Assembly (NCBI GenBank): GCA_946482385.1
Contig: CAMLRI010000121.1
Location: 1-6,781, forward strand
Length of the DNA stretch: 6,781 nucleotides
Source of the DNA: an uncultured Cellvibrio sp.
GTDB lineage: Bacteria; Pseudomonadota; Gammaproteobacteria; Pseudomonadales; Cellvibrionaceae
Direction: 5' to 3'
Both the position numbers and the translations under genes were made by a program. Under the pieces are notes generated by a model. That model was not told the DNA's origin. It worked only from the letters and a program-made list of their open reading frames with translations, and searched no databases. This document shows positions 5,892-6,781 of this stretch, piece after piece; the first letter of the stretch is position 1; each line of letters opens with the position of its first letter.

Positions 5892-5928
5892 GGAGTTGTC
5901 TCACTCAATCAATAAAAACAAATGGCCG

Positions 5929-6781
5929 CTAAAAATTAAACGCCGAAATTTTGTGCTCAATCACCCGCTGCAATTTGCCATCCAGCGCCTGCCAAAATAC
6001 CTCGGGCAAGTGCGCCTGCACCGCCAGGTAATACCAATCCGGTTGAGCAAAGGCCTGGCACTTTACCGCATCCTTTTCCGTCATCACCAAGGGCAAGGGC
6101 GGCGTAAATTGCAGATCGGTGGCGCGGTAATGGTGATGATCGGGAAAATCGTGCGGCGTGATACTGACACCCAATTGCTGCAGGCTGCGATAAAAACGCT
6201 GCGGGTTGCCAATACCCGCCAATGCATGCACCTGTTGCCCTTGTAAATGCGTTGCAGGCAGGCATTCGCCATCCACCAAACGCACCCAATGCTGCGGCTG
6301 CATATCCATGGCAATGGTGTATAAAGGCTCATCCAAAGGCAGTGCGAAATTGGCGGCCGGGCTATTCACCACCACCCAATCAACCTCCATTAACCGCTCG
6401 GCTGTTTCACGCAGCGGCCCCACCGGCAAACAATAACCATTGCCCAGGCCGCGCTGGCCATCCACCACAGCGATTTCAATATCGCGCCCCAATCGGTAAT
6501 GCTGTAAACCGTCATCGCTTAACAGCAAATCGCAACCCTTATCTTCCAGCAATCGCGCCGCGGCAACCCTGTCTGGCCCAACGCAAACAGCGCAGCCGGT
6601 TTGACGATAAATACTGATAGGTTCATCGCCCGCCTCTGCCGCAGTTGAAGTTTGTTCGAGTAAATAGGGATAAACCAGCGCCTTGCCGCCGTAACCGCGG
6701 CTAATCACACCCGGCTGGTAACCCTGCTGCTGAAAATGTTTCACCAAGGCAATTAATAAAGGGGTTTTACCTGTGCCCCCC
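5929..6781 (-). CDS. lpxK: Tetraacyldisaccharide 4'-kinase (LpxK), 5' end cut by the window edge
   Basis: LpxK phosphorylates the 4' position of tetraacyldisaccharide 1-phosphate at the cytoplasmic face of the inner membrane, giving lipid IVA. The reading frame stays open to base 6781 and 283 residues are visible. They begin inside the Walker A loop (GGTGKTP, codons 6780-6760), so roughly 45-50 residues, including the N-terminal membrane-associated helix, lie outside. A TTG at 6745-6747 could look like a start but falls after the Walker A motif and cannot be one. Other family marks are VISRGYGG, the LLLSDDGLQHYRLGRDIEI motif with the catalytic Asp of DDGLQH, VDGQRGLGNG, LPVGPLRE, LAGIGNPQRFY, DHHHYRATDL and the C-terminal MTEKDAVKC. 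No frameshift is visible. It is upstream of kdsB, as in many gammaproteobacteria. In Pseudomonas and E. coli a small Trm112-like gene lies between them, but there is no room for one here. Confidence 0.96.
   Translation of the reverse strand, partial: GGTGKTPLLIALVKHFQQQGYQPGVISRGYGGKALVYPYLLEQTSTAAEAGDEPISIYRQTGCAVCVGPDRVAAARLLEDKGCDLLLSDDGLQHYRLGRDIEIAVVDGQRGLGNGYCLPVGPLRETAERLMEVDWVVVNSPAANFALPLDEPLYTIAMDMQPQHWVRLVDGECLPATHLQGQQVHALAGIGNPQRFYRSLQQLGVSITPHDFPDHHHYRATDLQFTPPLPLVMTEKDAVKCQAFAQPDWYYLAVQAHLPEVFWQALDGKLQRVIEHKISAFNF

Noticed and set aside
6745..6747. TTG as the lpxK start codon
   Set aside because: The reading frame is open beyond it to the window edge and the codons upstream encode the Walker A loop, which is essential. 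The true start must lie outside the window.

Overview
The window holds seven genes, all on the minus strand. In transcription order they are lpxK (cut by the right edge), kdsB, a low-molecular-weight protein-tyrosine phosphatase gene, murB, gacA/uvrY, uvrC and pgsA. All are chromosomal housekeeping or global-regulatory genes of a Gram-negative bacterium. LpxK and KdsB (lipid A-Kdo synthesis) indicate an outer membrane. The gacA-uvrC pair and the close resemblance of the proteins to pseudomonad and enterobacterial versions indicate a gammaproteobacterium. The moderately GC-rich sequence, the protein variants and the palindromic repeat make me lean towards the Cellvibrionaceae or a neighbouring marine/soil lineage, but that is a guess from memory.

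Layout from the right edge. Bases 6781-5929 carry lpxK, open at the edge, so its N-terminus lies outside. A 37-base gap leads to kdsB (5891-5130). Bases 5129-4966 are non-coding and are dominated by a long imperfect palindrome (5019-5122) that can fold into a stem topped by two smaller hairpins. The phosphatase gene (4965-4495) and murB (4474-3440, GTG start) follow, 20 bases apart. Bases 3439-3174 form the largest gap and probably carry the gacA promoter and leader. gacA (TTG start, most likely 3173, to 2520) ends inside a terminator-like hairpin. uvrC (2492-654) and pgsA (586-38) complete the series. Bases 1-37 show nothing I can name.

Functionally there are two blocks. The right-hand block is envelope synthesis: LpxK adds the 4'-phosphate to lipid A, KdsB activates Kdo for attachment to lipid A, and MurB makes UDP-MurNAc for peptidoglycan. 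The phosphatase sits among them with no obvious kinase partner. The left-hand block is the widely conserved gacA-uvrC-pgsA group: a LuxR/FixJ-type response regulator of the Gac/Rsm (BarA/UvrY) pathway, the nucleotide-excision-repair nuclease, and phosphatidylglycerophosphate synthase. In Pseudomonas, as I recall, these two blocks lie far apart.

I see no sign of an undescribed multi-gene system, mobile element with genes, CRISPR array or RNA gene. The parts that merit attention are non-coding: the palindromic element, the hairpin at the gacA stop codon, the long gacA leader, and the absence of the small Trm112-like gene often found between lpxK and kdsB.
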